Origin: Lithospermum erythrorhizon
Taxonomy: Eukaryota > Streptophyta > Magnoliopsida > Boraginales > Boraginaceae
Reading direction: 5' to 3'
Assembly: GCA_019722365.1 (NCBI GenBank)
Contig: JADFUC010001991.1
Coordinates: 1-64,000, forward strand
DNA length: 64,000 bases
Positions 25,505-37,223 of the stretch are shown here, piece by piece; position 1 is the first letter of the stretch, and each line of letters starts with the position of its first letter. The position numbers were made by a program, and so were the translations under genes. The notes under the pieces are model-generated. The model searched no databases, was not told where the DNA came from, and worked only from the letters and a program-made list of their open reading frames with translations.

Positions 25505-25870
25505 GCTCAGTCCAAGCCCTTGCCTTGCCCATTATTCTATCTAGCGGGAGTTTATTTACGGCCTAGGGTCTCTACTGCCCCAAACTTTTAAAACGTTAAT
25601 TTTACCTTTAAATCTTTAGAAAAACGACATATTTATTTTTCCTTAAAATTTTCAAATTTTTATTATTGGCCCACTCTCATTTATATTTTTTCCTCTTAAT
25701 TAAACAAATATAATTTTTTTTACATACTATCTAATTCTTATAATTCTATTTTCCGCTTCCCCTTGATTCTACCATTAAAGATAGATTAATCGACAGAAAG
25801 AAGGTCAATCCGTATGCCCATATATACACATCTGTATTCTATTGTAATGATCCAAATGCACAAGAAAAGC
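25505..25870 (+). repeat. LTR-like fragment, family G, copy 1 (possibly Copia)
   Basis: Two stretches match 27655-27850: CCTTGCCCATTATTCTATC at 25522, and TCTACCATTA...GTCAATCCGTATGCCCATATATACA...TATTCTATTGTAAT at 25766-25850. Between them about 225 bp are foreign to the other copy. A TATA-like box followed by a TTCTATTGTAATRAT tail suggests an LTR. The frame 25814-26095 has no recognisable domain. Confidence 0.4.
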
Positions 25871-27654
25871 AACTCCTTTGGTGTCTCGATCTTCTACATG
25901 TTCATTGACTACCTTATTGAAGCATATGCATTACCATGCATGCAATCTTCTTTTCTCTGTTGTGGCCTGATGGCAAATTTATGGCCAATAGCACTTCTTG
26001 AAGTTTTCTACTACACATTATTTTTTGAGAAAACCGAAAAAACTACTTTAAAAAAAACTCATCTCTTGCACTTTCTTTCCCCTACAACGGCATAAGATTT
26101 TAATTTGTCTCTATTCCAGGCCATATTAATCTGCCCTATTTCTTTTTCGCTAATATTTTATACCTCTCGAAATTTTCTTTTCGATTAAGCTTACGATTTT
26201 TCTATATTCTATCCTCCAACGTAGTGCCTTATTCTTGATTTTTGGTTACAATTTTATTAATATTTTCTTTTCTCATTTTTATGTTTATTCCTACGAATTT
26301 TCTTTTATTCTTCTCTATTTTCTCCTATAAAAATTCTTATTTTAGATCCCATACAACGATAGTTTATTTTCTTTTTCTCTATATTTTCTCAATGAGTCTT
26401 AAAGCCATCACCATCATTAAATTGTGACTGATAACCTCTCCATTTTTCTTCTGACTGTCTTTCTGAATTTTCTCTTTTCCTAATTCTACAAATTCTTATC
26501 TTCTCTCCTAATGTTTTTCTTTTCGATATATTTCTTCCTCCTCTATTTACATCCCTTTTTCTTTTCTCAACTACTCTATTTTCTTTTTTTTGGCTTCATC
26601 TTATTTTAATACTAAATTTCATTCTCAAGACTGAACTACTTTCTTCTACGATTTCAACAAAGACATAAAGTTTTAACTTTTCGTATAAGCACTTTTGGGA
26701 GGATTTTTGGCACCCGAACTTTGAAAACGCCTTTGGACCTAACTCCACTATAATGTGAAACATAAAGCAAAACAAATTTTAAATATATTATACTTTATGA
26801 AGTTATTTTTAAATAATATATTATATTTATACCTTCTGTCACATAATCTACTCAATTCAACAAAAAAACACATTTGAACAATAAAATGAACATACCAAAA
26901 AGTCATGCACAACATGAAAAACTGAGCATTCTAGTGTATGTACCAGCTAAATGATGTATAATTACAGAGCTTGAAGGTCCACATATGCCTTCAAACAATT
27001 CACTTAGTTTGTTTTATTGAAACTCTAGGATTACATAACAATAATATTTTTTAGCATAAAATTATTTTTTCTTGGTTAATTTTTTGGTAGTATTTAGCTG
27101 GGTGGCGGGCGGGCGGTGGGGGGAGGAGGACGGGGGTGCGTAGGAGTCAAAAAGGTAGTTGAACATGATATTTTATTTGATTTTTAATTAATTAAAATTG
27201 ATTAATGTCATCTAATTAAGTTTTTTGTTATTTAAAAATCTAATCTACGGTTGGGTAATATATTTAAAATAACTAAGTCATTCTTCTGCTTACTTGTTAT
27301 AATGAGTTCGTGCCAAAGACATTTTCCAAAAAGCTCAGCTTGCCAAAATTCATCCTAGGTGCTTATTTGGTACAAACTTGGTGCGCCTATTCGAAAACGA
27401 TGAAGCACTTAGGTGCCGTAATGAAATTTAGCCCTTATTTAACAATAGAGTATTTGCTTGTTCAAGTATTGACATTATCGATTCTTTCCTTTATCCTAAT
27501 TACCTAATCCTGGGTTCTTCTGCCCAACTAATAAAGAGTTTATTTCTTCAATGCTTCTTCTACCATCAACAAGCTCGTTTTCTCCGGGTTTCACTGAATA
27601 AAGTCTGCAAGCGATTCTCTCATTTGGCTTCATGGAAAGTTGTTAAAGACTGTG
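25871..27654. other. Gene-less, strand-biased T/C-rich spacer
   Basis: The part at 26100-26650 is strongly pyrimidine-rich on the plus strand, which explains frames such as 26242-26427. No motif supports a gene. Confidence 0.5.
27105..27146 (+). other. G-run cluster with quadruplex potential
   Basis: Within 40 bases there are at least five runs of three or more G (GGCGGGCGGGCGG, then a run of six G, then a run of five G). The surroundings are AT-rich, so it stands out sharply. Confidence 0.7.
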
Positions 27655-27850
27655 AGCCCAGCCTGCCCCCCTTTGCCTTGCCCATCACTCTACCATTAGG
27701 GTTAGATTAGAATTGGATTAGAAAAGTTAGTCAATCTGTATGCCTATAAATACATGTCTCTATTCTATTATAATAATTCGAAAGAATTATTAATAATATT
27801 TATCTATTTTACATTCTAATATATACCTCAGCCAAATGTGGCTTTGATGA
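27655..27850 (+). repeat. LTR-like fragment, family G, copy 2 (possibly Copia)
   Basis: It contains TCTACCATTAGGGTTAGATT, a TATA box in CCTATAAATACATG and a TTCTATTATAATAATT tail, matching 25505-25870. No internal retroelement sequence is next to it. Confidence 0.4.
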
Positions 27851-28046
27851 GCAAATATCATAATCCTAGAAGGTCATTGGGTATAGAAACAAAATCTCAA
27901 TCTATGATACCTCCAATATATAGTGTATAATTAATTGAAGTAAAAATTCAATGAGAAGCAATGAAGCATATAAAAATAAAGATAAAGAATCATATAGAAG
28001 CAAACTTCTGTCTTAAATATAATCGAAAATGACTTTTATTAACTGT

Positions 28047-28272
28047 CGGGGCATAGCTCAACTGGTAAAGAGCTTGAGTGCTAAGTACCAGCACCCTAGT
28101 CTCTTCATATGGTGTGGGTTCGAGTCACTCAAGTGATAAAATCTCGTATTGAAATGGTTCAAAGGGAAGCTTAAGTCCCCTGACCAGTTAAGACATATCT
28201 TGTCAAGAACATGGGTAGTTAGGTTGAGAGTTTTAACCTTTGAAAATGGCTTCTAATCCTTTATTCCATAAA
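28047..28272 (+). mobile_element. tRNA-derived SINE
   Basis: The head reads like a tRNA: GGGGCATAGCTCAACTGG with a polymerase III A box at 28054-28065, then GGTTCGAGTC, a B box, at 28117-28126. A tRNA-unrelated body of about 120 bp follows and the segment ends in an A-rich AAAAGAAAAAACA. The spacing of the two boxes is slightly longer than in a true tRNA and the acceptor stem does not pair, so it is not a functional tRNA gene. It lies about 600 bp upstream of the NCED gene in the same direction. Confidence 0.75.
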
Positions 28273-28394
28273 AGAAAAAACATGTTTAAAGGAAATAATG
28301 ATCCAGCTGAAGATCCTAACTACCTTCAACTCACTCTTGCTTTATGACCAATTTTCTTGAGATTACCCCTTTGTCTCATAATGTCCAAACATCA

Positions 28395-28458
28395 TGAACT
28401 ACCCTAATAAAAATATTCAAACAATGTGAACTACCCTAATAAAAATATTCAAACTAAC
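28395..28458 (+). repeat. 32-bp tandem duplication
   Basis: TGAACTACCCTAATAAAAAT plus ATTCAAACA occurs twice with a 32-bp period. It lies about 480 bp upstream of the NCED start codon. Confidence 0.9.
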
Positions 28459-28611
28459 AGATTTACACTTCCATTATAGAAGGATATCATCAAAAAAGAA
28501 AAAGAAATTTAAAGAAGATGAATCGTGTCAAAATATGAAGAAACTATGTCCCCCTCCCCCACCCTCTTTTATTTTCAATCTTTTCCCTTGACCCCCTTTT
28601 AATATCTCCAT

Positions 28612-28700
28612 CCTACACGTGGGCTTTTACTACTCGACAAAAGTGGACCGAAGTTTACTCCCTCCCCACCTATATATACTCTCCTCTCTCTTGCCTTTTC
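28612..28700 (+). promoter_or_regulatory. NCED core promoter with G-box/ABRE and TATA box
   Basis: CACGTGG at 28616-28622 is a perfect G-box and also fits the abscisic acid response element core. TATATATACT at 28671-28680 is a good TATA box, followed by CT-rich sequence as in many plant 5' leaders. Transcription would start near 28705, giving a leader of about 170 bases before the ATG at 28879. Stress or ABA control through this box is an inference. Confidence 0.6.
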
Positions 28701-28878
28701 TCTCATGCAAAACTCACATCCTATAAGCCTCCACCTTCAAATACTCCACTCATTTCTCTCTATATTCTATCAAAAATTTCATGAAAAGATACTGATTATT
28801 ACCACAAGTCCACAATACAATCTTGAAATATCGATAAATAATCCTGTTAGTCCAATTTTGCCATAAACATTTCTAATC

Positions 28879-30857
28879 ATGGCTTCTAGTACCATTTCAA
28901 GAACAACAAGTTCTTGGGTTAGTCCAAATTTGCCAAAACCATCATCCAGAGATTTGAACTCTTGTTCAAATGTGACATTCAAGAAAAAAGCCAACATTAG
29001 TTGCAGTGTCCATCAGACATCCTCTGTGCTCAAATTCCACAAACAATCATCAACAAAATCAAACAACAAACCTCAAGCAGCATCAGCAGCTTCAATTGCC
29101 ACAACTTCAATATGCTCAAAAGACAACATTCCATCATCAACAACAACTACTACTACTACTTCAGGTTGGAATATTCTTCAAACAGCTGCAGCAATGGCAT
29201 TAGATGTGATCGAAAATGCATTAACAGACAATGAACTCAAGACCCCTTTACCAAAAACTGCTGACCCAAGAATCCAAATTTCCGGGAATTTTTCCCCGGT
29301 GCCGGAACAACCAGTCAGGCACTCTCTTCAGGTAACTGGAACAATCCCTGAATCAATCCAGGGAGTCTATGTTCGAAACGGTGCAAATCCCTTGTTTGAG
29401 CCCAGGGCTGGTCACCATTTCTTTGATGGAGATGGCATGATTCATGCTGTCCAATTTAAGAATGGCTCAGCTAGCTATGCTTGCAGATTCACAGAAACCC
29501 AAAGACTTATACAAGAAAAAGAATTGGGAAAACCAGTTTTCCCTAAAGCCATTGGTGAACTTCATGGTCACTCAGGGATTGCAAGACTGATGTTGTTTTA
29601 TGCAAGAGGACTTTTTGGCCTTGTTGATCACTCACATGGAACAGGAGTTGCAAACGCCGGTTTAGTCTACTTCAACAACAGATTGTTGGCTATGTCTGAG
29701 GATGATTTGCCATACCATGTTCGTGTTACACCATCAGGGGACCTTAAAACTGTGGAAAGGTACTATTTCGCACTAATCGTATATCAGTATTATTATGTTC
29801 ACACGGGTCTGTATAGATTTACCCAGTAGGTAATAGTCTATGTCTATGTATATTTTCAAGATTATTCATGAATAACACTTACGAGATTATCATATTGTAC
29901 AGGTATAATTTCAATGGGGAGTTGAAGTCTACCATGATTGCTCATCCCAAGCTTGACCCTGTTTCTGGTGAGCTTTTTGCTCTAAGCTACGATGTGATTC
30001 AGAAACCATATTTGAAATACTTCAGATTTTCAAGAAATGGGGAGAAGTCTGAGGATGTTGAGATTCCGGTTTCGGAGGCGACAATGATGCATGATTTTGC
30101 AATCACAGAGAATTTTGTGGTAATTCCTGATCAACAAGTTGTTTTCAAATTGTCCCAAATGATCAGTGGGGGTTCTCCAGTGGTCTATGACAAGGAAAAA
30201 GTTGCAAGATTTGGGGTTTTGAGCAAATATGCAGAGGATGCTTCTGGGATGCAATGGATTGAAGTTCCTGATTGTTTTTGCTTTCATTTATGGAATTCTT
30301 GGGAGGAGCCAGAAAATGATGAAATTGTTGTTATTGGATCATGTATGACTCCACCCGATTCGATTTTCAATGAATGTGATGAAGGGTTGAAGAGTACTTT
30401 ATCAGAAATCAGGCTCAATTTGAAGACAGGGAAATCTACAAGAAAATCCATCATCAAGAACCCTGAAGATCAAGTGAATTTGGAAGCAGGAATGGTGAAC
30501 AAGAACAAGCTTGGAAGAAACACAAAGTATGCTTATTTAGCTGTTGCTGAGCCATGGCCTAAAGTTTCTGGATTTGCAAAAGTTGATCTTTCTACAGGTG
30601 AAGTCAAGAAATATATTTATGGAGATGACAAATATGGCGGTGAGCCTATGTTTGTCCCAAGAGATGTCAATTGTACAGCAGAGGATGATGGACATATTTT
30701 ATGTTTTGTTCATGATGAAAAGGCTTCCAAATCAGAGCTTAGGATTGTTAATGCAATGACAATGGTCCTAGAAGCATCGGTGAAGTTACCATCGAGGGTG
30801 CCTTATGGTTTTCACGGTACATTTATCACCGCGAAAGACCTGATTAGTCAGATGTGA
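28879..30857 (+). CDS. NCED: 9-cis-epoxycarotenoid dioxygenase, join(28879..29759, 29903..30857)
   Basis: The enzyme cuts 9-cis-violaxanthin or 9'-cis-neoxanthin to xanthoxin, the committed step of abscisic acid synthesis in plastids. The spliced product has 611 residues, normal for NCEDs. Residues 1-45 are Ser/Thr-rich like a transit peptide, 88-94 are a Thr run, and [13 protein letters not shown] (103-115) is the amphipathic helix of the family. HHFFDGDGM (179-187) and the RPE65-type dioxygenase domain fill the rest. The iron-binding histidines are His308 (MIAHPK), His357 (MMHDFAI), His422 ([12 protein letters not shown]) and His598 (PYGFHGTF). [21 protein letters not shown] and the GTFI end point to NCED, not CCD4. 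ATG 28879 is the first in-frame Met with the transit peptide. Without splicing, a stop at 29827 would remove all four ligands. Confidence 0.93.
29760..29902 (+). other. NCED: 143-bp intron in NCED
   Basis: The donor is AAAG|GTACTATT and the acceptor TTGTACAG|GTATAATT. Splicing joins codon AG|G (Arg294) and restores [13 protein letters not shown], the expected family sequence. The 143 bp are AT-rich, not a multiple of three, and hold an in-frame stop, so removal is required. AGGTACTATTTC (29758-29769) and AGGTATAATTTC (29901-29912) form a near-perfect direct repeat at the two junctions. Splicing is inferred, since I have no transcript. Confidence 0.88.
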
Positions 30858-31245
30858 TTTGCAGAACGTCGAATTGTTCTAGTGGTACAGTAAAGTTTGG
30901 TCCTGATACTCGTCGGGAATATGTAGGAGGAGATTTATCAGAGGGATGGTATACTTCCCCGGAGTCTCAGCCTATCCATTTATTTGAACTCCCTTTTTAG
31001 TAGGTAGTTTTTTAATTAATTTTATGTGAGAGGTTTTGGGAGGACCAGTTTGTAGCTGTTGGCTGTAGTTAGGATTGGAGCTCAGCTGGTTTCTGCTTAT
31101 TATTCTTTCGCATCAGAGAGTATATACTATACTACTCAGTAGTATATATAGTTGTAAAAGAGAAGGTGATGTGTGTATGTCTTGCATCCCACTTGTGTTT
31201 CCATATATTTTGTAAATAATGAAATATAAAAATCTCTTTTTACAA
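30858..31245 (+). other. NCED 3' untranslated region and probable poly(A) region
   Basis: The sequence stays T/G-rich after the TGA at 30855. AATAAT near 31216 within TGTAAATAATGAAATATAAA is a plausible plant polyadenylation signal. The exact end of transcription is inferred. Confidence 0.5.
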
Positions 31246-32168
31246 TTATTTCTAAACATTTTGCTTGTCTAGTTTAAAGTGGCCCTAATAATGGAAACAG
31301 GATATTTCCTTGATCAAATTAAGGTATGAAACAATCAAATCAATATACGACTTGATAATCCAATTTTCGCATGTTCAAACTTAGTCTTCTTTATAAACAC
31401 TAAAAAACTTCGAATGCTTTCACTGAACTTGGACACCATGTTTCATCGTAAATTTATTTGATGAAAAAGGAGCTAATTAGTGTATGCACAATGTCCAAAT
31501 GTAACAACAGGTCCAGATATTTGGTCCCCGACAAGCAGTCCATCTCTTTGAGATCGAGACAATGAAAATGAAAAAAAAAATATTTGTACTTATATTATTA
31601 TTGAAGCAATTAGATAAGAATCTATTGGATCAATTCAATAGGATATGGCCAATAAAAATCAAGAAAAGCCAACCAAATTAAATGATAATGCCTGTCTCTC
31701 TCACAGTCTATCTCGATGCCAATTTTCATGTAATCAATAGGATTGTTGTGGCTTCTTATGATTGGTGAAGTTTAAACAAATAATAGCTCACTCAAACTTT
31801 TCTTATAATGCAATTTCAAAGTAATTCTTTTAAGATATTACTTTTAATTGTACAGTGTAAGGTTATGATCAGGTGATAACTTGTAGGATAGTAATAATGG
31901 AGAAGAAAAACTATAATCTTAACAATGATTTGAATTAATCATTTATTATAATTGGAAGGATTACTATTCGATCATGAAATTAATCATTTTGTAAACACGA
32001 CTTAGTAACCAGAAACCACTAATTAAATTTAAATCAAGAGTCATTTATTTGTAGTTTAATTTTAACTGATCATAACTTCTAATATCAAAAAATTATATAT
32101 TTAGCTCAAGTCCTTTCAAGTAATTATTTTTTGTTAAACATATATCCATCCAAGTTTTTTAATTTTGC
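31246..32168. other. Gene-less AT-rich spacer
   Basis: No supported gene, RNA or repeat boundary. Confidence 0.55.
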
Positions 32169-32281
32169 CCAACCGCTATAGTGAAATTGGTTGTCACATT
32201 GCTCATAGAAAGTAGTGCTAGAGCATATCGGTTCAAGTCCGAGTAGCACCACGGCTTCCTTTAATAAAGAGAAATAGATTC
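32169..32281 (+). pseudogene. trnL-UAG: Nuclear plastid DNA fragment with decayed trnL-UAG
   Basis: Positions 32171-32251 follow plastid tRNA-Leu(UAG): CCGCTATAGTGAAATTGG, the long variable arm region GTGCTAGAGCAT, and the T-arm CGGTTCAAGTCCGAGTAGC. The anticodon TAG is kept at 32206-32208. The acceptor stem no longer pairs and the D arm is changed, so it is not functional. The A/T-rich bases after it may be plastid spacer. It is a small nuclear plastid insertion (NUPT). Confidence 0.75.
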
Positions 32282-35200
32282 TTTAATTAATTCAGTTCAT
32301 TCATCCCCTTCAGCGTTTAGGCGATAATACGTGTATATTAGTCAATAATTTAAAAAAAATGATGATCATACAACAAACTTCACGTATAATTAAAAATTAT
32401 TTATTATGGGTCATCATTATTAAATTAGAATACTGGCAAGCTGGTTTGGATACACCTTCATAAAACTAACTGTTGATAAATAAGCCACTTAGGCCAAAAT
32501 ACATTACGCTGCGTGATCATCATTATATTTAGTAGTAATTCCTAACTGATACTTGAATTAGTTTAGTTAGATAAAATGAATATTTTGTACTGAAAGTTTC
32601 TCAAATCAAAAGGTCAATGATTAAAGGTGAGTCTCTAGAGGTCAGGGATCTTCATTAATTACTCCATTATGACATGTCCAAACCACAAGATTAGTTGTGT
32701 GTAGCGTGTCAATATATAATTAGATGCATGTACGAATATTGATTTGTTATTACATTATGTTAATAGAGGAGTATTACAATATCCTTTATCTTACTTAATA
32801 CGAAGTAATATGCTAATACTCCCCTGTCTCAACTTGATCATTAAATTAAAAATATTTTATTAAGAGCTTGATTAATATTACTAATATATCATCAAAAAGG
32901 TATTTTATCAAAAATACTTTAACTAATCATAAAAATAAAAGATACTTTATTAAGGGATAAAAGTGAAAAAATCGAGATAAAGTTACATTAATTTTACATA
33001 TGATCAGTAAGCAAGAAAGGAAGAAATTTTTGTTACTCTCATCAAGTTACTGGACAGTATAAATTTTAAATATACTTCCCGTCTTCAATCGTCTCTACTA
33101 TATCACTTGTTTGTATCCGTATCAAGCCATTTTGAGGGGAGTAGTTATCATGTTTATGCACGCCGCTGCATAAATGAGCGCCGACCGTCCGATTAGTCAA
33201 CTAACGCGTAAGAAATGTAACCCTTAAATTATACATCAAATATTTTTGGGTGAGATTCTTGGTTCTTCATTCACCTATGTCATAGAATCTTGGTCAGATT
33301 GATTATAAATAAAAAGTAATAATATAATAATAATCCCTGATAAAGAGGATCAAATCACGATCTACGGCAACAACAATTTCTTTAGAATATTTAGGTAAGT
33401 ATTACGTCAATAAATATTGAATGAGGATGATGAGATGTTTCGATTCAAATCCTTATTACTTCTGTGGGGAACATGCAACACCTAGTCACCTATTTAGTCA
33501 ACAAAGTCACACCCATCGTGTAAATTAACTTTCAATTCAATTCAAATTTAAATCATGTTCATCTTCTTATAAATGATTTCAGAATGATTTTTTTTCTTTA
33601 CTCGATTTCTTCTTTATTTCATTTCTACAATTCTACTCCACCTTCATTTTACAAGTTCCAAATTTCTCATTCCGTGCCTTAACCTGTTCTATTTTTAATT
33701 ACATCGTCATAATATTCATTGGGGGACGACGCCTAGACGCCAAACTATGTGCAATAGTTAATTTGGAAAGTTACTATTCATTAAAATTTTTATTCAATAA
33801 TAGTTCATTAATAATTAAAAATAAATTATATCATTTTTTAATTTTTTTTCTTCTTTTGGTTCATTTTTAGTTAATACATAGTATTTCGTTAAAAATATTA
33901 TTAATGTCAATTAGATAAATTTATTTTTACCTTTTCGGTAAATTGTATTAATTTGTTCAACGAATTTCAGAACACATGCTAATTAAGTACATAAATAATT
34001 TCAATACACTTTTTTTTGGACATTTTAAATTGTAACATCTCATAAGAGTATACTTTAGTAATGTCTACTATTTTTATATTGAATATATATTAGGATTAAT
34101 GAAAATTAATGACTTTATTATTAATGAAAATATCAATTACTTAACTAACTAACTAGTGAGTCTAGATTTTTTGAGAAATTTTATCAAATGGGTTTGTAAC
34201 TATCATTGATATTTTAGGAGAAGTCTTGATCACATTATTAGTCGTCCTGGTTATAGTTTAGTTTTTCTTGTTTTGTGTTCTAATAAAAGCCGCCTTTGTT
34301 CTTCTAATTTGCATGCTTCCAATGTTTAGGAAATAGACTGCTTCGGTCGGTATATTTATTACTTAGGTTTTCATTTATCCAATTGGCCAATTTTGTCTAT
34401 TCCTATGGATCAAGGCCAATCCATGAAAAACATTCATTGCCAGGAAAGGAAACAAACGAGAAGAAAAAGACTGTGATCAACTATCAACTAACTCCATGGG
34501 TAGGTTGTGAGTTTAATTATTGATACACAATTTTTATAATGTGAAAACACTATACTTCGCATGTTTCCATAAAATGTCATAAAACATATATTAAATTTTT
34601 TTGAGTAAAAATTTAAAAGATCAACGTATCAAAATTAAAAAGTGTATGATTTTTTAGCATTTTATGAGTATTAAATCTATAACACTTCATTAATTGGGAT
34701 GAAATTATAACTCGATCACAATGACTAGGACCAAATTTATTGATCATTAATTAACACATAATATCATACAAAATATAATCGACCATTTAAGTTGCATAAA
34801 ATAACATTACAAAAAGTTATTACTTGTTTTTTAAAAAATTAACGATAAAAAATACGATTAGATAATATTATAACTTACGAATACATATCTAATATTGTAT
34901 ATTAGAAAAAGTTATGACTTGTTGATGAGTTATAGTCGGCCTATTATTGTCTTTGCTTCATAAATTCTAACATGTCCAATCACATCATTCCTCAACAAAG
35001 CATGAAATTTATTGCACATAAGTCCACCGACCCATTGCTCCACTAACCCTACCTATGCTCTTAATTGTGCTATGAAGAGGACATGGACCTCTTCCTTTTC
35101 TCAATCCCCCTCGCTTTCATCCCCTTTTACTTTTCATCTCTTCTTTCTCCTTTTTATCCTAATAAAGTGGTTCTCATTTTTGTTGACCCTTCAGAAAACA

Positions 35201-36021
35201 TCACTCAAAGCATGGAGATTTAAACAAGAATAATAAATATTATTATACACATGTTAAAAAATATCTGCATTTAAAGTTTAAAGAGTCAAACTTAACACAA
35301 CGAAATTAAAAATTAAACTATGTTTTAGAAACGATGCTAGTGTAAAATTTTAGCTAAAACCAACAAGAAGATAAATTGAGTAAGAGAAATTAAAGATATA
35401 TCAAGACCTTAAAAAATTGTGTGTATATAGACATATAGTTTATTAATTATTTGAACTAAATAAAAGTTCAATCATCCAAAATAAAATTAAATTTAGATAA
35501 ATTTGGGTTTCTGGCTGAGATTCTGTTGAACTATCGATTAATTTTATATGTGGTCCCTTCTTGTCTAGGCATTTCCGATCCTCTATACATAATTTTCTAC
35601 CTTTAAATAGTTAAAATAACTATTTTACCCCTAAAACTACACAAAAAAATATGGGGCACATCTTAAAATATTTTACATAATTAAAATAAACCCAAACTTT
35701 ATTATTTAACAAATCCTTTTACCGCCCAAAGCCAAAACCGCCTTACATTAATGCTCAAAAATAACAAAACTTATCAAATTGCCAGCTGCGTATGTCCTTC
35801 GAAGAGAAGAAACCCATTCATCCAATTCATTGCCCGGAGAATCGTAATTAATGTGAATAAATGCTTCTCGCTTCCTCTTTCGTTATTGATGCCCTGTGAG
35901 CGAAATCCACCATACAATTCATTATTTGGTGACTATATGCTTTCTTATTTGTTGAAATAAAATCAAAATCTATGAGTTTATTGTGTATTTTTGTAACATA
36001 CCATTTGTGAACTTCTTTCGA
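32282..36021. other. Gene-less AT-rich spacer
   Basis: I see no convincing gene. Plus-strand frames at 35012-35233 and 35751-35960 lack motifs and sit in pyrimidine-rich or AT-rich sequence. The CTCCCCTGTCTCAACTTGATC near 32820 looks like a MITE end, but I found no partner. Confidence 0.5.
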
Positions 36022-36345
36022 AGTTGACTATTAGATTTATAATAAATTTTGTTTGATTATTAGTTGGAACTTTTAAATTTTTTGATTTATTACATTGCTT
36101 TCATTCAAATTGAATATAAGAGATATATATGCTTTTATAGGGAGAATGATAAAAGGGTGTAAGGTATCGATTGATGGTGGGGGGGGTTGCTTTTGAGGTT
36201 GATTATTGAGATTTATAATAAATTTTAATTGATTATTAGTTGGAACTTTTAAATTTTTTCAAATTGAATATGAGATATATATGCTTTTGTGGGGAGAATG
36301 ATAAAGGATGTAAGGTATCGGTGATGGTGGGGAGGGAGTGGGGTG
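36022..36345 (+). repeat. Local direct duplication of about 150 bp
   Basis: A block with GATTTATAATAAATTTT, GATTATTAGTTGGAACTTTT, GAGATATATATGCTTTT, GGGAGAATGATAAA and TAAGGTATCG occurs at about 36022-36186 and again at about 36199-36330. The second copy lacks about 25 bp in the middle. Both copies end in a G-rich GATGGTGGGG tail. Confidence 0.85.
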
Positions 36346-36435
36346 GTTTACGGGAGAGGGGGACGGGGGAAGGATGTTGGAGAAAGTTTAGGAGGGTTGT
36401 GAGGTGGGGGTAGGGGGTCGGTGGGGTGTGTTGTT
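36326..36435 (+). other. G-rich strand-asymmetric block
   Basis: About 110 bp with almost no C and repeated runs of three to six G (GGGAGGG, GAGAGGGGGACGGGGG, GGTGGGGGTAGGGGG, GGTGGGG). Several intramolecular quadruplexes are possible on the plus strand. It directly follows the local duplication. Confidence 0.8.
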
Positions 36436-37223
36436 TTAATTATGTAAAATATTTAAAATGTGTCCCATATACTTTAGTCCCTATATTTTAGTGTAGTGTT
36501 AAAAATAAAATAGTCATTGTAATATAGGGGTAACATAGTCATTTAGTATTTTTTCTCTTATAGTATAATGTAAGGATAACATTGTCATTTTATCATTTAT
36601 GTTTATGGAGTAGCATGAGTCGTTCCTTGTGTATTTCGGTGGAAAAATTAGGTGCAGGGAGATTGGAGATGCAGGGGCCAAAGCAAAGTTCGAGGAGAGA
36701 TTGTGGGAGAAAGTACGTAGGGGTGCATAGACAAGATATAAAATTGAGGTAGCCTTAAAAATTAATTGATAGTTCAAGATGGCCTTAATCAAGTAACAAG
36801 ATATTATGAGAATTGATTAATACATAGAAATTGATTATCATAACTTTATTGATGACTCACTTCAAAGATTTTATTTTATTAATGTAGATAGAACATAACC
36901 CTCAATAGGAACACTGTGATAAAGTATTCTTTATCAATGCAATTCATCTTATAAGATTGTTTTGTGAAAGAGATGGCAACAAATTGGAAAGTAGATGTTC
37001 AATTGTTTGTCAAATAAACTTTTAAAAAACCTGATAATCTGTGAAATCAACTTGTTGTCATTCAGCTAGGTACATGATAAAATTTTGAATTTGGAATACT
37101 CTAACAGTCTAACCCACTCCCTATTTCTATTTGACTGTATTATTTATCAGACATTAGTACGTGTCTCTCTAATTGCCTATACGTATTCATTAATTATTTC
37201 ATTCATTCAATGTTATATTATAT
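36436..37223. other. Gene-less spacer
   Basis: No supported feature. The frames at 36514-36792 (minus) and 37085-37270 (plus) show no motif, and the latter runs into a MITE. Confidence 0.5.

Noticed and set aside
25814..26095. 93-codon open frame with hydrophobic stretches
   Set aside because: It starts within an LTR-like fragment, has no recognisable motif and lies in pyrimidine-rich spacer.
28047..28140. A functional tRNA gene
   Set aside because: A and B boxes are present, but acceptor and anticodon stems do not fold and a SINE body follows.
29760..29902. The 143-bp NCED insert as a disabling transposon insertion
   Set aside because: Its ends fit GT...AG, removal restores the exact family sequence and frame, and everything downstream is intact to the normal C-terminus. 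I see no terminal inverted repeats. A recent insertion that is not spliced cannot be fully excluded without transcripts.
28879..30857. Identification of the dioxygenase as CCD4
   Set aside because: CCD4 genes often have introns, which made this attractive. The motifs [35 protein letters not shown] and the GFHGTFI ending are those of NCED, and CCD4 differs strongly in these places.
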